DNA of 64,000 bases from Peptoniphilus catoniae. Lineage in GTDB: Bacteria > Bacillota > Clostridia > Tissierellales > Peptoniphilaceae. The notes below the pieces were generated by a model. That model worked only from the letters and a program-made list of their open reading frames with translations. It was not told the origin of the DNA and ran no database searches. The position numbers were made by a program, and so were the translations under genes. This document shows positions 27,557 through 38,298 of this stretch, one piece after another; positions within the stretch are counted from its first letter, which is position 1, and each line of letters begins with the position of its first letter. The DNA is taken from assembly GCF_901447155.2 (NCBI RefSeq), contig NZ_LR588413.1, positions 248,001 to 312,000 on the forward strand. Direction: 5' to 3'.

Positions 27557-28996
27557 CTACCTACTTAGCTCTTCAAGAGAAAATTGCATAATCTCTTTTG
27601 CCATGGGAGCGGCTATTTCTCCGCCTAAATACTGAACATTTTCTATAACTACAGCTACTGCTATTTGAGGATCATCTGCAGGAGCAAAACCTACAAACCA
27701 TGCGTTATTAATTACTTTTTCAGTTGATCTTTCAGCAGTTCCTGTCTTTCCTGCCACTTGAACTGACCTAAGCCTTGCTGATTTTCCTGTACCTCTGTTT
27801 ACAGAGTCAATCATCATATCCTTTATCTCTGATGCAACTTCCGGTGATACTGATTGTACAAGTTCAGTTGGCTCTTTAGTTAAAATATCTGAACCGTCAC
27901 TTGATACAACCTTAGATACTAAATATGGTTGCATCATTTTCCCATTATTGGCAATTGCAGATACTACCATACACATATGAAGAGGTGTTACGCTTACATC
28001 CGCCTGTCCTATTGATGCAGATGCCAGAGCTTGATTGTCCCAGGATTCATAGTTATATGTCGATTTATTTAATTTGGAATTAGAAGTATTTAAATCAAAG
28101 TCTATGGACTTATTATAGTAAAAATCTTCAGCGGTTTTTCCCATTTGTTCCTTGCCTATGGCAATGGACTTATTAGCAAAGTAAGTATTTACAGAATAAG
28201 TAAAGGCATCCTTTAAATCAATATTTCCATATTCTTTACCCCCTGCATTCTTAATGGGATATCCTCCTGCCGTTTCTTCTCCGGTATCCTTATAGCTCCT
28301 GTTTACACCGCTTTCAATTATAGCTGCGGCAGAAACTATTTTTTGAATTGAGCCTGGAGCAAATCCTCCTTGCATAGCAGAATTATAAAAAGAGCCTTCA
28401 TTTCTCTCAACTATTGCGGCATAATCCCTTTCTATAGTTTCAAGGTTAAAGTCCGGATAAGATACCATGGAAAGAACCTCTCCCGTTTTAGGATTCATAA
28501 CAACTATGGCTCCTTTTTCTCCTGTTTCACTTAAAAGCTCCCTTGCCTTTTCCTGAATAGAGGTGTTGGTAGTTAAGTAAAGACTGTCTCCAGCATCCTT
28601 ATCATAATTTTTATCTAAAAATGCCCTTATACTTTTTAAAACATCTGATTGAGTCGCTCCTAAAAGATATTTGTTATAAGAAGCTTCTATACCACTATTG
28701 CCTATTACCTTACTTGAGTAGCCTACTAAATGTGAATAACTCTCAGGATAATTATAGTGTCTTGTATATTTATATTCTTCTCCTTCAGAATAGGCGATAA
28801 GCTCTCCTTTTCTGTCGTAGATATTACCTCTTTTAATCTTTGCTCTTTTTAAGGCCTCTCTTCTATTAGCCGGATGATTTATAACTTCAGCTGATTTGAA
28901 AACCGTAAAATAGCTTAGATAAATAATTAAAGACATAAAAAGAGCTATTAAAAAAACAAGGAGAATTAAAATTTTTCTATTTTCTTTAATATTCAT
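27557..28996 (-). CDS. Class B penicillin-binding protein (transpeptidase)
   Basis: The 479-residue protein has one N-terminal membrane segment (about residues 9-30), a linker domain, and a transpeptidase domain with all three active-site motifs: SIQK (the acylated serine), SVN, and KTGTAE. It cross-links peptidoglycan outside the cell. No PASTA domain is present. It is encoded 8 bp after a SEDS polymerase, the usual working partner of class B PBPs, and after a FHA protein. This gene trio resembles the actinobacterial fhaB-rodA-pbpA group, so a PbpA-like role in growth or division is likely. Confidence 0.9.
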   Translation of the reverse strand: MNIKENRKILILLVFLIALFMSLIIYLSYFTVFKSAEVINHPANRREALKRAKIKRGNIYDRKGELIAYSEGEEYKYTRHYNYPESYSHLVGYSSKVIGNSGIEASYNKYLLGATQSDVLKSIRAFLDKNYDKDAGDSLYLTTNTSIQEKARELLSETGEKGAIVVMNPKTGEVLSMVSYPDFNLETIERDYAAIVERNEGSFYNSAMQGGFAPGSIQKIVSAAAIIESGVNRSYKDTGEETAGGYPIKNAGGKEYGNIDLKDAFTYSVNTYFANKSIAIGKEQMGKTAEDFYYNKSIDFDLNTSNSKLNKSTYNYESWDNQALASASIGQADVSVTPLHMCMVVSAIANNGKMMQPYLVSKVVSSDGSDILTKEPTELVQSVSPEVASEIKDMMIDSVNRGTGKSARLRSVQVAGKTGTAERSTEKVINNAWFVGFAPADDPQIAVAVVIENVQYLGGEIAAPMAKEIMQFSLEELSR

Positions 28997-29004
28997 CTTT
29001 TACC

Positions 29005-30249
29005 TCACTCATACTTGTAGGACATATCTTCACTTGTTACCTGTAATATTCCAAGAGCTATAAAGCTTGAAATCATTGATGAGCCTCCGTAAGAAATAAA
29101 TGGAAGAGTAATACCTGTCATAGGTATAAATTTAGTAACTCCTCCAATATTTAAAAAGGCCTGTACCGTAAAAAGTATTCCAACCGCTATAGCAAGTATC
29201 CTATAAAATTTATATTCTTGACCCATAGCTATTTTTATTGCCCTATATGTTAAAAGCATAAAAAGCATTATTATTCCTATGCCGACAAAAATTCCCATTT
29301 CTTCACAAATTATTGAAAAAATCAAATCTGAATACCCTACAGGAACAAGATTTGGATATCCAAGGCCAAGACCTGTACCGAAAAATCCACCTTCTCCTAT
29401 GGCAAAAAGAGATTGAACAATTTGCGAGCCTATGTTATAAACCCTGTCCTGTTTCCATGGATCAAGCCAAATGTCAACTCTCACCCTTACATGAGAAAAA
29501 AGCTTATAGCCAAGAAAAGCTCCTACAAGAATTAATCCTAAATTTATTAAAATTCCCTTGTAATTGTCATCATAAATAAATTGTATACCGGTAAAAATCG
29601 CCAAAAATATAGCCGCTGTACCTAAATCTTTTTGCTTAAATAACAGAGCAACTAAAAAGTAAATAGCCAATAATAAATTATAGTCCTTATACTTTTTATT
29701 AATGCTGGATGTGTACTGAAAAGATGAATAGTAAGATGCTACTAAAAAGATGACTAATATTTTAGTAATTTCTGAAGGCTGCATTGAAAAGTTTCCAATT
29801 ACTATCCAGTTCTTAGCACCCATGTCCTTATCTGTTCCAAAAATTGCAGTAGCAAGAAATAAAAATACTGACCCTAAAAAATAAAGAACAGTATATTTTT
29901 CAAGTCTTCTAAAAGCTCTCATGGCAAAGTAGGTTATATAAAAAAGAGAAATTCCCAATAAAGACCAAACCAATTGCAAAATACCAAGATTGGGATTAAT
30001 CCTGTAAATAACTATTATGCCTATTGTAAGAAGCATAGAAACTATTAAAAATATGTAATTATCACCTGAGGAAACTCTTCCGAGTATAAAATTAGATATG
30101 TATATAATTAAGATGAGCCCTAAAAAAAGTATGGCTATATATTTGTCTACATGAGTATTGTTAAAAAAGAAGAGTAATAAAATCGCTAACAATTCAAATA
30201 ACAAAAGCAAGTCCCTGGGACGTCTTTTCTTTAATAAAAAATCTAACAT
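29005..30249 (-). CDS. SEDS-family peptidoglycan polymerase (FtsW/RodA/SpoVE)
   Basis: This 414-residue integral membrane protein has about ten to twelve transmembrane segments and the SEDS hallmarks: a GNFSMQPSEITKI block near residue 152 and the C-terminal GITLPFISYGGSSMISSF motif near residue 380. SEDS proteins polymerise glycan strands from lipid II and work with a class B PBP. The cognate PBP is the next gene. Whether it acts in elongation or division cannot be decided here, as neither mre nor fts neighbours are in view. Confidence 0.92.
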   Translation of the reverse strand: MLDFLLKKRRPRDLLLLFELLAILLLFFFNNTHVDKYIAILFLGLILIIYISNFILGRVSSGDNYIFLIVSMLLTIGIIVIYRINPNLGILQLVWSLLGISLFYITYFAMRAFRRLEKYTVLYFLGSVFLFLATAIFGTDKDMGAKNWIVIGNFSMQPSEITKILVIFLVASYYSSFQYTSSINKKYKDYNLLLAIYFLVALLFKQKDLGTAAIFLAIFTGIQFIYDDNYKGILINLGLILVGAFLGYKLFSHVRVRVDIWLDPWKQDRVYNIGSQIVQSLFAIGEGGFFGTGLGLGYPNLVPVGYSDLIFSIICEEMGIFVGIGIIMLFMLLTYRAIKIAMGQEYKFYRILAIAVGILFTVQAFLNIGGVTKFIPMTGITLPFISYGGSSMISSFIALGILQVTSEDMSYKYE

Positions 30250-30250
30250 T

Positions 30251-30688
30251 TTACCCCCTGTTGTCCACGAAAATAAATTGGATAAAACCTACTCCAATTT
30301 TATCTCCATCTCTTAACTCAACAATATCATCTATAGGCTCTCCATTTAAAAAAGTTCCATTTGCAGAATTAAGATCTTCAATAAAGTAAAGCCCATTATC
30401 CTCTGTAATCCTTATGTGAACTTTGCTAACAAACTTATCTTTTATAGGTATATCACATCTGGAGGATCTGCCAATAGTAGTTTTGGCTCCCAAAATATAT
30501 GACTCCTGCATTTTAAAATTTAAGGAATCAAGTCTGTTAACTACCTTTAAATAGGCTGCATCAAGAGATGAACCTTTTTTGTCCATTGTCTTTATATCTA
30601 AATACATAAGTCTTATTATTCTGAAAATAAATAAATATATTATTAATATAAATACATATTTTAAAACTCTGGATATTAATTCAAACAC
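30251..30688 (-). CDS. Membrane-anchored FHA-domain protein
   Basis: The 145-residue protein has one N-terminal membrane helix (about residues 10-28) and a C-terminal forkhead-associated domain with GRSSRCDIPI, the KVHIRI strand and DLNSANGTFLNG, the phosphothreonine-recognition loops. It probably reads phosphorylation by a Ser/Thr kinase and passes it to the SEDS-PBP pair encoded right after it. A PrkC-type kinase and its phosphatase are encoded near 41-44 kb, which makes this a plausible substrate reader. It starts at GTG behind GAGGTG. Confidence 0.9.
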   Translation of the reverse strand: MFELISRVLKYVFILIIYLFIFRIIRLMYLDIKTMDKKGSSLDAAYLKVVNRLDSLNFKMQESYILGAKTTIGRSSRCDIPIKDKFVSKVHIRITEDNGLYFIEDLNSANGTFLNGEPIDDIVELRDGDKIGVGFIQFIFVDNRG

Positions 30689-30791
30689 AATTACACCTCT
30701 TAATTTTTATCAGTTTTATAATATCACAAAATACGATCAAATTAAATATAAATGATTTTAGCCTTATGTTAGAATATATTAAGGTGATTTA

Positions 30792-31400
30792 ATGAAAATT
30801 AACAGGGTTTTTTACGATAAAAAAACAAAAGAATATTCAATTGAAATTGATGATGGAAATTTTATAAAGGTAATTGAGGATACTCTTGTTAAGTGTGATT
30901 TGCGTAAGAATAAGGAAATATCTGAAGAAGACCTTGAAAAAATTCTTTTCGAAGACAATAAATATAGATCTATAAATCTCTCCCTTAAATACCTAAGAAA
31001 ACTTAGAAGCGAATTTGAAATGAGAAGCTATTTAAGAGACAAGGAAATTGATTCTGATACGATAGATATAACTATAGAATATCTTAAAGAATTTAATTAT
31101 ATTAATGATAAAAACTATGCTGAATCCTTTTCAAGAGATAAACTTTATATAAACAAATATGGTCCTGAAAAAATAAAAATTTACCTTTTGCAAAAAGGTA
31201 TTTCTAAAAATCTAATAAGTGAAGCTCTTAATAAACTTGATGAGAATTTAATAAGGGAAAACTTAATTACTGAAGGCAAAAGAAAAGTCTTAAGCCTTGA
31301 AGATGATAAAAAGCTCTATGAAAAGACAATAAGATTTCTACTTAATAAGGGTTATTCCTATGATATGATAAAATCCAGCTTGGAAGAGGTAGGTCTATGA
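30792..31400 (+). CDS. recX: Regulatory protein RecX
   Basis: The 202-residue protein has the RecX plan: three tandem three-helix repeats, with LRSEFEMRSYLRDKEID near residue 80 and DKNYAESFSRDKL near 108, and a final GYSYDMIKSSLEEV. RecX inhibits or tunes RecA filaments. The N-terminal 70 residues, before the repeats, are seen in Firmicute RecX proteins. It has an AAGGTG site. A possible extended -10 (TGTTAGAAT, 30768-30775) lies just upstream. It overlaps the GIY-YIG gene by 4 bases (ATGA). Confidence 0.88.
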   Translation: MKINRVFYDKKTKEYSIEIDDGNFIKVIEDTLVKCDLRKNKEISEEDLEKILFEDNKYRSINLSLKYLRKLRSEFEMRSYLRDKEIDSDTIDITIEYLKEFNYINDKNYAESFSRDKLYINKYGPEKIKIYLLQKGISKNLISEALNKLDENLIRENLITEGKRKVLSLEDDKKLYEKTIRFLLNKGYSYDMIKSSLEEVGL

Positions 31401-31654
31401 ATTTTTATGTTTATATTATAGAGTGTAGCGATAAAACTTTATATACTGGTTATACAGTAGATATAGAAAAAAGACTGAAGATGCATAACGCAAAAAAAGC
31501 CTCAAAATACACCAGGGTAAGAACTCCCGTTACCCTAAAATACCTTGAGGTTTATTTAAACAAATCAGATGCCTTGAAAAGAGAAATCGCTATTAAAAAA
31601 CTTACAAGATCTCAAAAACTTAAACTCATAGACTCCTATCCCAAATCATTCTGA
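31397..31654 (+). CDS. GIY-YIG nuclease-superfamily protein, UPF0213/YhbQ type
   Basis: The 85-residue single-domain protein has FYVYIIECSDKTLYTGYT at its start (the GIY-YIG strands), the conserved Arg in IEKRLKMHN, and the late Lys-rich tail. This small family is widespread; a structure-specific nuclease role has been proposed, but the physiological job is unclear. It overlaps recX by 4 bases, pairing it with a recombination regulator. Its 3' end overlaps the convergent membrane-protein gene by 19 bases. Confidence 0.88.
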   Translation: MNFYVYIIECSDKTLYTGYTVDIEKRLKMHNAKKASKYTRVRTPVTLKYLEVYLNKSDALKREIAIKKLTRSQKLKLIDSYPKSF

Positions 31655-31944
31655 ACAATTCCCATAATAAGAGCAAATAATAAAGATATGATTCCACTGG
31701 CACAACTTATTATAAAAATTACCAAGGTTTCAATATTATCCGGGTTAAATAAATCGTCCACTACTGTGAAAAATGAAAACATACCTATACAAATAAGTAT
31801 AAGGCCGGGAATGTACTTTGCAAATTTAAGCCTTCTTGCTGCAAAACCTACTATAAATGTAAAAAGAACTGAAGCCACAATTGCGTAAAGGGAAATTTTA
31901 ATATACTCGTCATTTTTTAATACTGCTTCCATTATACTGGTCAT
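31636..31944 (-). CDS. Small membrane protein of unknown function
   Basis: This 102-residue protein has three likely membrane segments (about residues 17-36, 42-62 and 72-95) and no recognisable motif. It has a good GAGGTGG site. It lies 28 bp after the lipoprotein gene of the two-component operon and may be transcribed with it. The last 19 bases overlap the end of the convergent GIY-YIG gene. Function unknown. Confidence 0.55.
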   Translation of the reverse strand: MTSIMEAVLKNDEYIKISLYAIVASVLFTFIVGFAARRLKFAKYIPGLILICIGMFSFFTVVDDLFNPDNIETLVIFIISCASGIISLLFALIMGIVQNDLG

Positions 31945-31972
31945 AAACCACCTCTTAAGTCATTAAGACACT

Positions 31973-32497
31973 TTAATTCTTTATTCTTTCTAAAGCTTGA
32001 TTATACTCTTCTTCTTCTACCTCATCGGATATTCTGTTGATTTGAATAAAAATATCTGAATCATCTATAAAAGCCCTGTCTTCATCAGTTTTTAATATTT
32101 CAAAAATTATATCATTATCCTTATAAATATCTACAATTGTAAGATATTTTGATGATATATTCAACTTCTTCTCATCCATCTCATATTTTCTTTGAAGATA
32201 TTTCGAGCTTTCTAATTTTTTTGCCTTAAAGGTAGGATTATATAGAGACTTGTTTCCATAAATAAAACCTTTTTCTGTAATAAGCACATCCTTACCTATA
32301 AGCTCCTTATACTTAAAAGGATCTTCCTCATCCTCATTTTTAAAAATAATTTTAGTAACAGTCCATTTACCGTTAATGGGGGTCCTTGCCACTGAAGGTT
32401 CTTCAATTTTTGAAACATTTGCATCTATTAAAGCACAGGAGGAAAGAATGAAAATTAAAATTATTAAAAGTAAAGCTTTTCCAAATCTATTATTCAT
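31973..32497 (-). CDS. Putative lipoprotein of unknown function
   Basis: From the ATG at 32497 the protein is 174 residues. It starts with a basic, hydrophobic signal peptide and a lipobox ending FILSSC, so Cys21 is a likely lipid anchor. The mature part is acidic and lysine-rich with no family I can name. An upstream GTG/ATG at 32515 is in frame, but AAGGAG lies at good spacing from 32497. The start overlaps the histidine kinase stop by 8 bases, so it is probably co-regulated with, or sensed by, the two-component system. Confidence 0.65.
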   Translation of the reverse strand: MNNRFGKALLLIILIFILSSCALIDANVSKIEEPSVARTPINGKWTVTKIIFKNEDEEDPFKYKELIGKDVLITEKGFIYGNKSLYNPTFKAKKLESSKYLQRKYEMDEKKLNISSKYLTIVDIYKDNDIIFEILKTDEDRAFIDDSDIFIQINRISDEVEEEEYNQALERIKN

Positions 32498-33908
32498 CTT
32501 CCTGCTCCTTGTCATTTGCTATTGGAATAGTAACTTTTACAGTTGTGCCTATTTTATACTCCGAAAAAATTTGTAAGCTTCCATCATGTAGTCTTGCTAT
32601 TTCATCTGATATTGAAAGACCTATGCCACTGTGACTTTTAGAATGCTTACCCTTATAAAACTTTTCCTTAACATGAGCTAAATCTTCCTTTGCAATTCCC
32701 ATTCCATTGTCTGAAATTAAAATTACAAAATCCTTATTATCGGTATAGGTTTTTAACTTTACCCAACCTTCATCTGAACTGAATTTTATAGCGTTGTCCA
32801 ACAAATTTATAAGTAGCTGCCTTAATCTGTTTCTGTCTCCAATTACAATTACTTTCTTGTCTTCTATATCACTTATAAAATCAATATGTCCAGCACTTGC
32901 TCTTGGTTTCATTTGCTTAGCAACATCACCACAAATATCTGTAATATTAAAGGCTTCCTTCTCAAGCTGAATCCTTCCGGATATAAACCTGGAAAAATCA
33001 AGTAACTCTTCCACCATTTTAGCAAGTCTGTCCGACTCGCTTTCTATTATTCTAAGACCATCTTCAAAAATATCTTTATCTTGGGGATCTGTAGATTTAA
33101 GTACAACAGCCCAACCCTTTATAGATGTCAAAGGCGTCCTTAACTCATGGGAGATAGAAGAAATAAAATCATTTTTTATCTGCTCCTTATTAAGAATTTC
33201 TTCTGCCATCGTGTTAAGAGTTGCGGCCAATTGTCCCAGCTCATCCTTGGAGTTAAGAGAAGACCTTACCTTATATTCTCCATTTGCCATTCTTGCAGCT
33301 ACCCCTGTAAGCTCTTTAATAGGTCTTACAATAGTCCCTGCAATAATAAGAGAAATAATAGTTGTAATAATTATAACTATAAGACCGAAAACTATAAGTA
33401 AAAGAATAGTATTGGAAATTGCCTTATCAACCTTTTCCAAAGAAGATATCATTCTTATATAGCCTAAAACTTCTCCTTGAGAATTTTTAAGAGGTCCTGT
33501 TATTGCCATAACCTTATCTTTAGTGTAACTGCTATTACCTATATAGGGCTGTGTCTTGTCTTCTCTTGCTGAAATTATGTCTTCAGTATTAATAGGATCT
33601 GAAGGCAAGGCTCCTATAGTATCTAAAAGTACAAATCCATTTCTTTCAATAACCTGAACTTCCAAATTCGATCTATGAACCCAATTAAGATCCATATCAG
33701 ATAAAAGCATTTCATCTAAAGATTTATCTGAATAAAATCTTTTAAAGGAATCCTGAGTAACTACAAGTCTATTTTCTATTTCATTTTGTGTGCTTGAATA
33801 ATAAAAATTTCTAAAACCTAAAATCAAAAATAAGTCAATAATAAAAACTGTAAAGAAAATAATTGTTAGGAAGCTCCTTACAAGCCTATTACCTAAACTT
33901 TTTCTCAC
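32490..33908 (-). CDS. Sensor histidine kinase
   Basis: This membrane kinase has two transmembrane segments around an extracellular sensing domain of about 130 residues, a HAMP linker (RPIKELTGVAARMANGEY), the phosphoacceptor box SHELRTPLTSIKGW, and the ATPase motifs DNAIKFS, DNGMGI and GIGLSI. The extracellular part looks like the fold seen in ResE/PhoR-type sensors, but the signal is unknown. The frame opens further upstream inside the response regulator; a GTG at 33908 behind GGGGTG, two bases after the regulator's stop, is the likelier start. The lipoprotein gene follows. Confidence 0.92.
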   Translation of the reverse strand: MRKSLGNRLVRSFLTIIFFTVFIIDLFLILGFRNFYYSSTQNEIENRLVVTQDSFKRFYSDKSLDEMLLSDMDLNWVHRSNLEVQVIERNGFVLLDTIGALPSDPINTEDIISAREDKTQPYIGNSSYTKDKVMAITGPLKNSQGEVLGYIRMISSLEKVDKAISNTILLLIVFGLIVIIITTIISLIIAGTIVRPIKELTGVAARMANGEYKVRSSLNSKDELGQLAATLNTMAEEILNKEQIKNDFISSISHELRTPLTSIKGWAVVLKSTDPQDKDIFEDGLRIIESESDRLAKMVEELLDFSRFISGRIQLEKEAFNITDICGDVAKQMKPRASAGHIDFISDIEDKKVIVIGDRNRLRQLLINLLDNAIKFSSDEGWVKLKTYTDNKDFVILISDNGMGIAKEDLAHVKEKFYKGKHSKSHSGIGLSISDEIARLHDGSLQIFSEYKIGTTVKVTIPIANDKEQEDE

Positions 33909-33910
33909 AA

Positions 33911-34597
33911 TTACACCCCGGTATACCATCTGTATCCTAAGCCCCAAACAGTTTCAATATATTTGGGCTTAGCAGGATTAGGTTCTATTTTTGCCCTTAA
34001 CCTTCTCATATTTACATCTACAATTTTAGAGTCTACAATAAATTCCTCTCCCCAAACAAGAGAAAGAATCTCCTCTCTTTTTAAGGCCTTGCCCGGATTC
34101 TCCATAAAAAGTTTCATAATTTGATATTCTGTCGGAGTTAAAATCAGCTCCTTATCATTTTTATAAAATTTCCTGGCATAGGTGTCAAGTTTAAATGGAT
34201 TTTGTACTATGGAATTTTTAGAGTCACTTTCTATTTCAAGTCTTCTTTCCAAAGACTTGATTCTAAGAGATAGTTCTGTGGGGTTAAAAGGCTTTGTCAA
34301 ATAGTCATCAGTTCCATATTGCAAGCCCATAATTTTATCCAGGTCTTCAGATTTAGCACTAAGAATTATAATACCCAATTCAGGAAACTCGGATCTTAAA
34401 ACCTTACAAACCTCAAAGCCATCTATTCCCGGAAGCATTATATCAAGTACCACTATTTCAGGCTTCTTCTCCCTCGCTATTTCAATTCCGTCCTCTCCTG
34501 TTGCTGCTTCATAGACTTCATAGTGCTCTCTTTCTAAATTTATCTTAACAAATTTTCTTATAGCATCTTCATCTTCAACTAAGAGTATTTTAGTCAT
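33911..34597 (-). CDS. OmpR/PhoB-family response regulator
   Basis: The 228-residue regulator has a receiver domain with the acidic pocket in VEDEDA, the phosphorylated Asp in VVLDIMLPG near residue 52 and Lys in YLTKPF near 102, followed by a winged-helix DNA-binding domain ending GLGYRW. It is the first gene of the operon with its kinase, transcribed from a good promoter. The target genes are not evident; the adjacent lipoprotein and membrane-protein genes are candidates. Confidence 0.95.
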   Translation of the reverse strand: MTKILLVEDEDAIRKFVKINLEREHYEVYEAATGEDGIEIAREKKPEIVVLDIMLPGIDGFEVCKVLRSEFPELGIIILSAKSEDLDKIMGLQYGTDDYLTKPFNPTELSLRIKSLERRLEIESDSKNSIVQNPFKLDTYARKFYKNDKELILTPTEYQIMKLFMENPGKALKREEILSLVWGEEFIVDSKIVDVNMRRLRAKIEPNPAKPKYIETVWGLGYRWYTGV

Positions 34598-34620
34598 TTA
34601 ATCACCTTTCCATTGTACAT

Positions 34621-34649
34621 ATTATAATTAATAATCCCTTAAAAAACAA
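34621..34649 (-). promoter_or_regulatory. Promoter of the two-component operon
   Basis: On the minus strand TTGTTT (34644-34649) and a perfect TATAAT (34621-34626) are 17 bases apart, about 24 bases before the response regulator start codon. This is one of the best promoter matches in the window. Confidence 0.75.
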
Positions 34650-34673
34650 CATTATCCGGCTTTTAAAGATCAC

Positions 34674-34707
34674 TTAAAAAGAGTAAGGCAAACTGCACTT
34701 ACTCTTT
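34674..34707 (-). terminator. Intrinsic terminator after guaB
   Basis: A perfect 10-bp stem AAAGAGTAAG/CTTACTCTTT (34698-34707 and 34678-34687, 10-base loop) is followed by Ts on the minus strand. It ends the cdaA-cdaR-guaB transcript. Confidence 0.88.
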
Positions 34708-34721
34708 AAAGTTAAATATAA

Positions 34722-36188
<1,467 letters not shown>

Positions 36189-36226
36189 CTAATTATTTCT
36201 CACCAATTTTCTTAAATGATAACATT

Positions 36227-37480
36227 TTAATCTAGCAATCCCTTTTCGTCAAGCTGTATTTCTATATAAGTCGGTTCCATTGAAAGTATTCTAAACCTAT
36301 CAGGCACTTTTATATTAAGCTTTACATCATGCTTTCCCTTTTCAAGACCTGTAATATCCATACTGGCTCTTACATCAGATTTACTCATAAATTCATTTGA
36401 TATAGGATCCTTAGGAGTAACTACAAGCTCTATTTCAGTATTCTCTGAAAATGTAAACTTATAATTTTCAGGAACATTTTTAACTTTAATATCACTTGTG
36501 TCTAAGGTTATTTTTTGTTTAAGTATTGTTATAGGTTGAGAGGATGCTACAAATTTTATATCTTTGTCTACAAGAGATACTCCATCAGGTAATATTACAT
36601 CTACAGGTATTTGACCCTTTATCAATGAATTAACTGGTATAGGACTTGTGGATATTTCTTCTATTTTGTTAAGGACAGCTGAATTTCCTTTTATAGTTAC
36701 AGAATTCGGCTCAACAGAAAAATCTTTTATATCCATCCCTTCAGGTATATCGCCAACTATATTAAGCTTTATAGGTAAAGTTTGAGTTTTTAAAATAGGC
36801 ACGTCAAGATCTATACTCTCAGGAGTAAAGCTTAAATCTTCAATCTCGTTTCCATCTGCATCATATGCCTTAACCTTAGATGTTATAACAGTAGACTCCA
36901 TTTTATTATTTACATCAAAAATAGCATTAATCTCTTTAATTTTATCTATGTAAGTTCTTGCTCCCTTAACCTGAACTTCTTCTGTCTGCTTCACATTTCC
37001 AAGAACATATCCTTTTACAAGAGTACCTGATGTAATTATATCCGCATCTAAATTTTTAGATATAACTTCATCTATTTTAAAGTCCAAAACTTCCGGGCTT
37101 TTGTCTTCCACTACCAGATTTGAACCGTTTACTTGAACTTTAACCGGAATCTTATAATCTCCCGAATAGTATCCGGACAGGTTTACAGAGGCTGATACCG
37201 AATCCCTGTTTACCTTTGATATATTAGACCTTTTACCAGTAATTCTAACATCTACACTCGCTGTCTGAGGAGATATTACCTCTAAATTATTGGCCTTTAT
37301 TTCAGCAATATTTTCAAATCTTACTTCAACTCCCTTAATGGAAATACTAACCTCAGGATCAACTTCACTCCTTACATAAGACCACAGGAAAATTGAAAAG
37401 ATAATGGAAATTACTAAAAGCATTTTATCTTTATTATTTTGGCTCTTCTTCTCCGTCTTTATTTTCTTTTCTCTTTTCAT
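36227..37480 (-). CDS. cdaR: CdaR, YbbR-domain regulator of CdaA
   Basis: This 417-residue protein has a basic N terminus and one membrane helix (about residues 20-38), followed by four YbbR repeats outside the membrane, each recognisable by patterns such as VEVRFENI, VQVKGARTYIDKI and VTIKGNSAVLNKI. CdaR binds and modulates the diadenylate cyclase CdaA. The gene starts within the last 47 bases of cdaA, so the pair is translationally coupled, as in many Firmicutes. The usual third member, glmM, is not adjacent. Confidence 0.9.
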   Translation of the reverse strand: MKREKKIKTEKKSQNNKDKMLLVISIIFSIFLWSYVRSEVDPEVSISIKGVEVRFENIAEIKANNLEVISPQTASVDVRITGKRSNISKVNRDSVSASVNLSGYYSGDYKIPVKVQVNGSNLVVEDKSPEVLDFKIDEVISKNLDADIITSGTLVKGYVLGNVKQTEEVQVKGARTYIDKIKEINAIFDVNNKMESTVITSKVKAYDADGNEIEDLSFTPESIDLDVPILKTQTLPIKLNIVGDIPEGMDIKDFSVEPNSVTIKGNSAVLNKIEEISTSPIPVNSLIKGQIPVDVILPDGVSLVDKDIKFVASSQPITILKQKITLDTSDIKVKNVPENYKFTFSENTEIELVVTPKDPISNEFMSKSDVRASMDITGLEKGKHDVKLNIKVPDRFRILSMEPTYIEIQLDEKGLLD

Positions 37481-38294
37481 TTATGCCTAACCTCCATCTT
37501 CCTAGTATGTTTGTAGCATCATCAATATTAGGTGCATATATACCATTAAGTATTGATTCAAGTGTAGATAAATCTAAATATCTTGATATAACTCCATTTT
37601 CTGCTGTTGATATAGAGCCCGTTTCTTCAGAAACCATTATGCTTAAACAGTCTGATCTCTCAGATATTCCTATGCCGGCTCTATGTCTTGTACCGAGTTC
37701 TTTTGATATTGTTTGATTATCTGACAAAGGCAAAAAACAAGCTGCCGAAATTACTCTATCTCCCTTTATAATAACGGCTCCATCATGAAGAGGAGTGTTA
37801 GGTATAAAAATATTTATTAACAAACCGCTACTTACAAATCCATCAATGGTAGTACCTGTTTCAATAAACTCATTTAATCCTGTTTTTCTCCCTATAATTA
37901 TAAGAGCTCCTATCTTTTGACGAGACAATGATGCAACTGCATCTATTATCTCTTTAACTGTAACCTGCTCATTAGAATTATAATAGGCACTGTTTCTAAT
38001 GGAGCTGGACCTTCCAAGAAACTCCAGTCCCTTTCTCATTTCAGGTTGAAAAACTATAAATATTGCAACAACTCCCCATAGCATTATTTTATTTAAAACC
38101 CAATAGGTGGTATAAAACTTACCCAACTCACTTAATTTAGTTAAAACCAGTATAACTAAAATTCCTTTAGCAAGCTGTTCAGCCCTAGTTCCCATTAAAA
38201 GCTTTAAAACATTAAAGGTCACTATTGCAATAATACTTATATCAATAATGTCACTTATACTTATCAGATTTGTAATTCGACTTATAAAATCCAT
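37434..38294 (-). CDS. cdaA: Diadenylate cyclase CdaA
   Basis: CdaA makes cyclic di-AMP, which controls potassium and osmolyte balance. The 286-residue protein has three N-terminal membrane segments and a DAC domain with the catalytic DGAVII motif near residue 172 and the LGTRHRAGIG motif near 204. Both are intact. The C terminus overlaps cdaR. It follows a DUF5317 membrane-protein gene by 4 bp. Confidence 0.95.
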   Translation of the reverse strand: MDFISRITNLISISDIIDISIIAIVTFNVLKLLMGTRAEQLAKGILVILVLTKLSELGKFYTTYWVLNKIMLWGVVAIFIVFQPEMRKGLEFLGRSSSIRNSAYYNSNEQVTVKEIIDAVASLSRQKIGALIIIGRKTGLNEFIETGTTIDGFVSSGLLINIFIPNTPLHDGAVIIKGDRVISAACFLPLSDNQTISKELGTRHRAGIGISERSDCLSIMVSEETGSISTAENGVISRYLDLSTLESILNGIYAPNIDDATNILGRWRLGINEKRKENKDGEEEPK

Positions 38295-38298
38295 AATC

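Noticed and set aside
29313-29579. Plus-strand 88-codon frame inside the SEDS gene
   Set aside because: Antisense shadow of a hydrophobic gene; no start signal or family.
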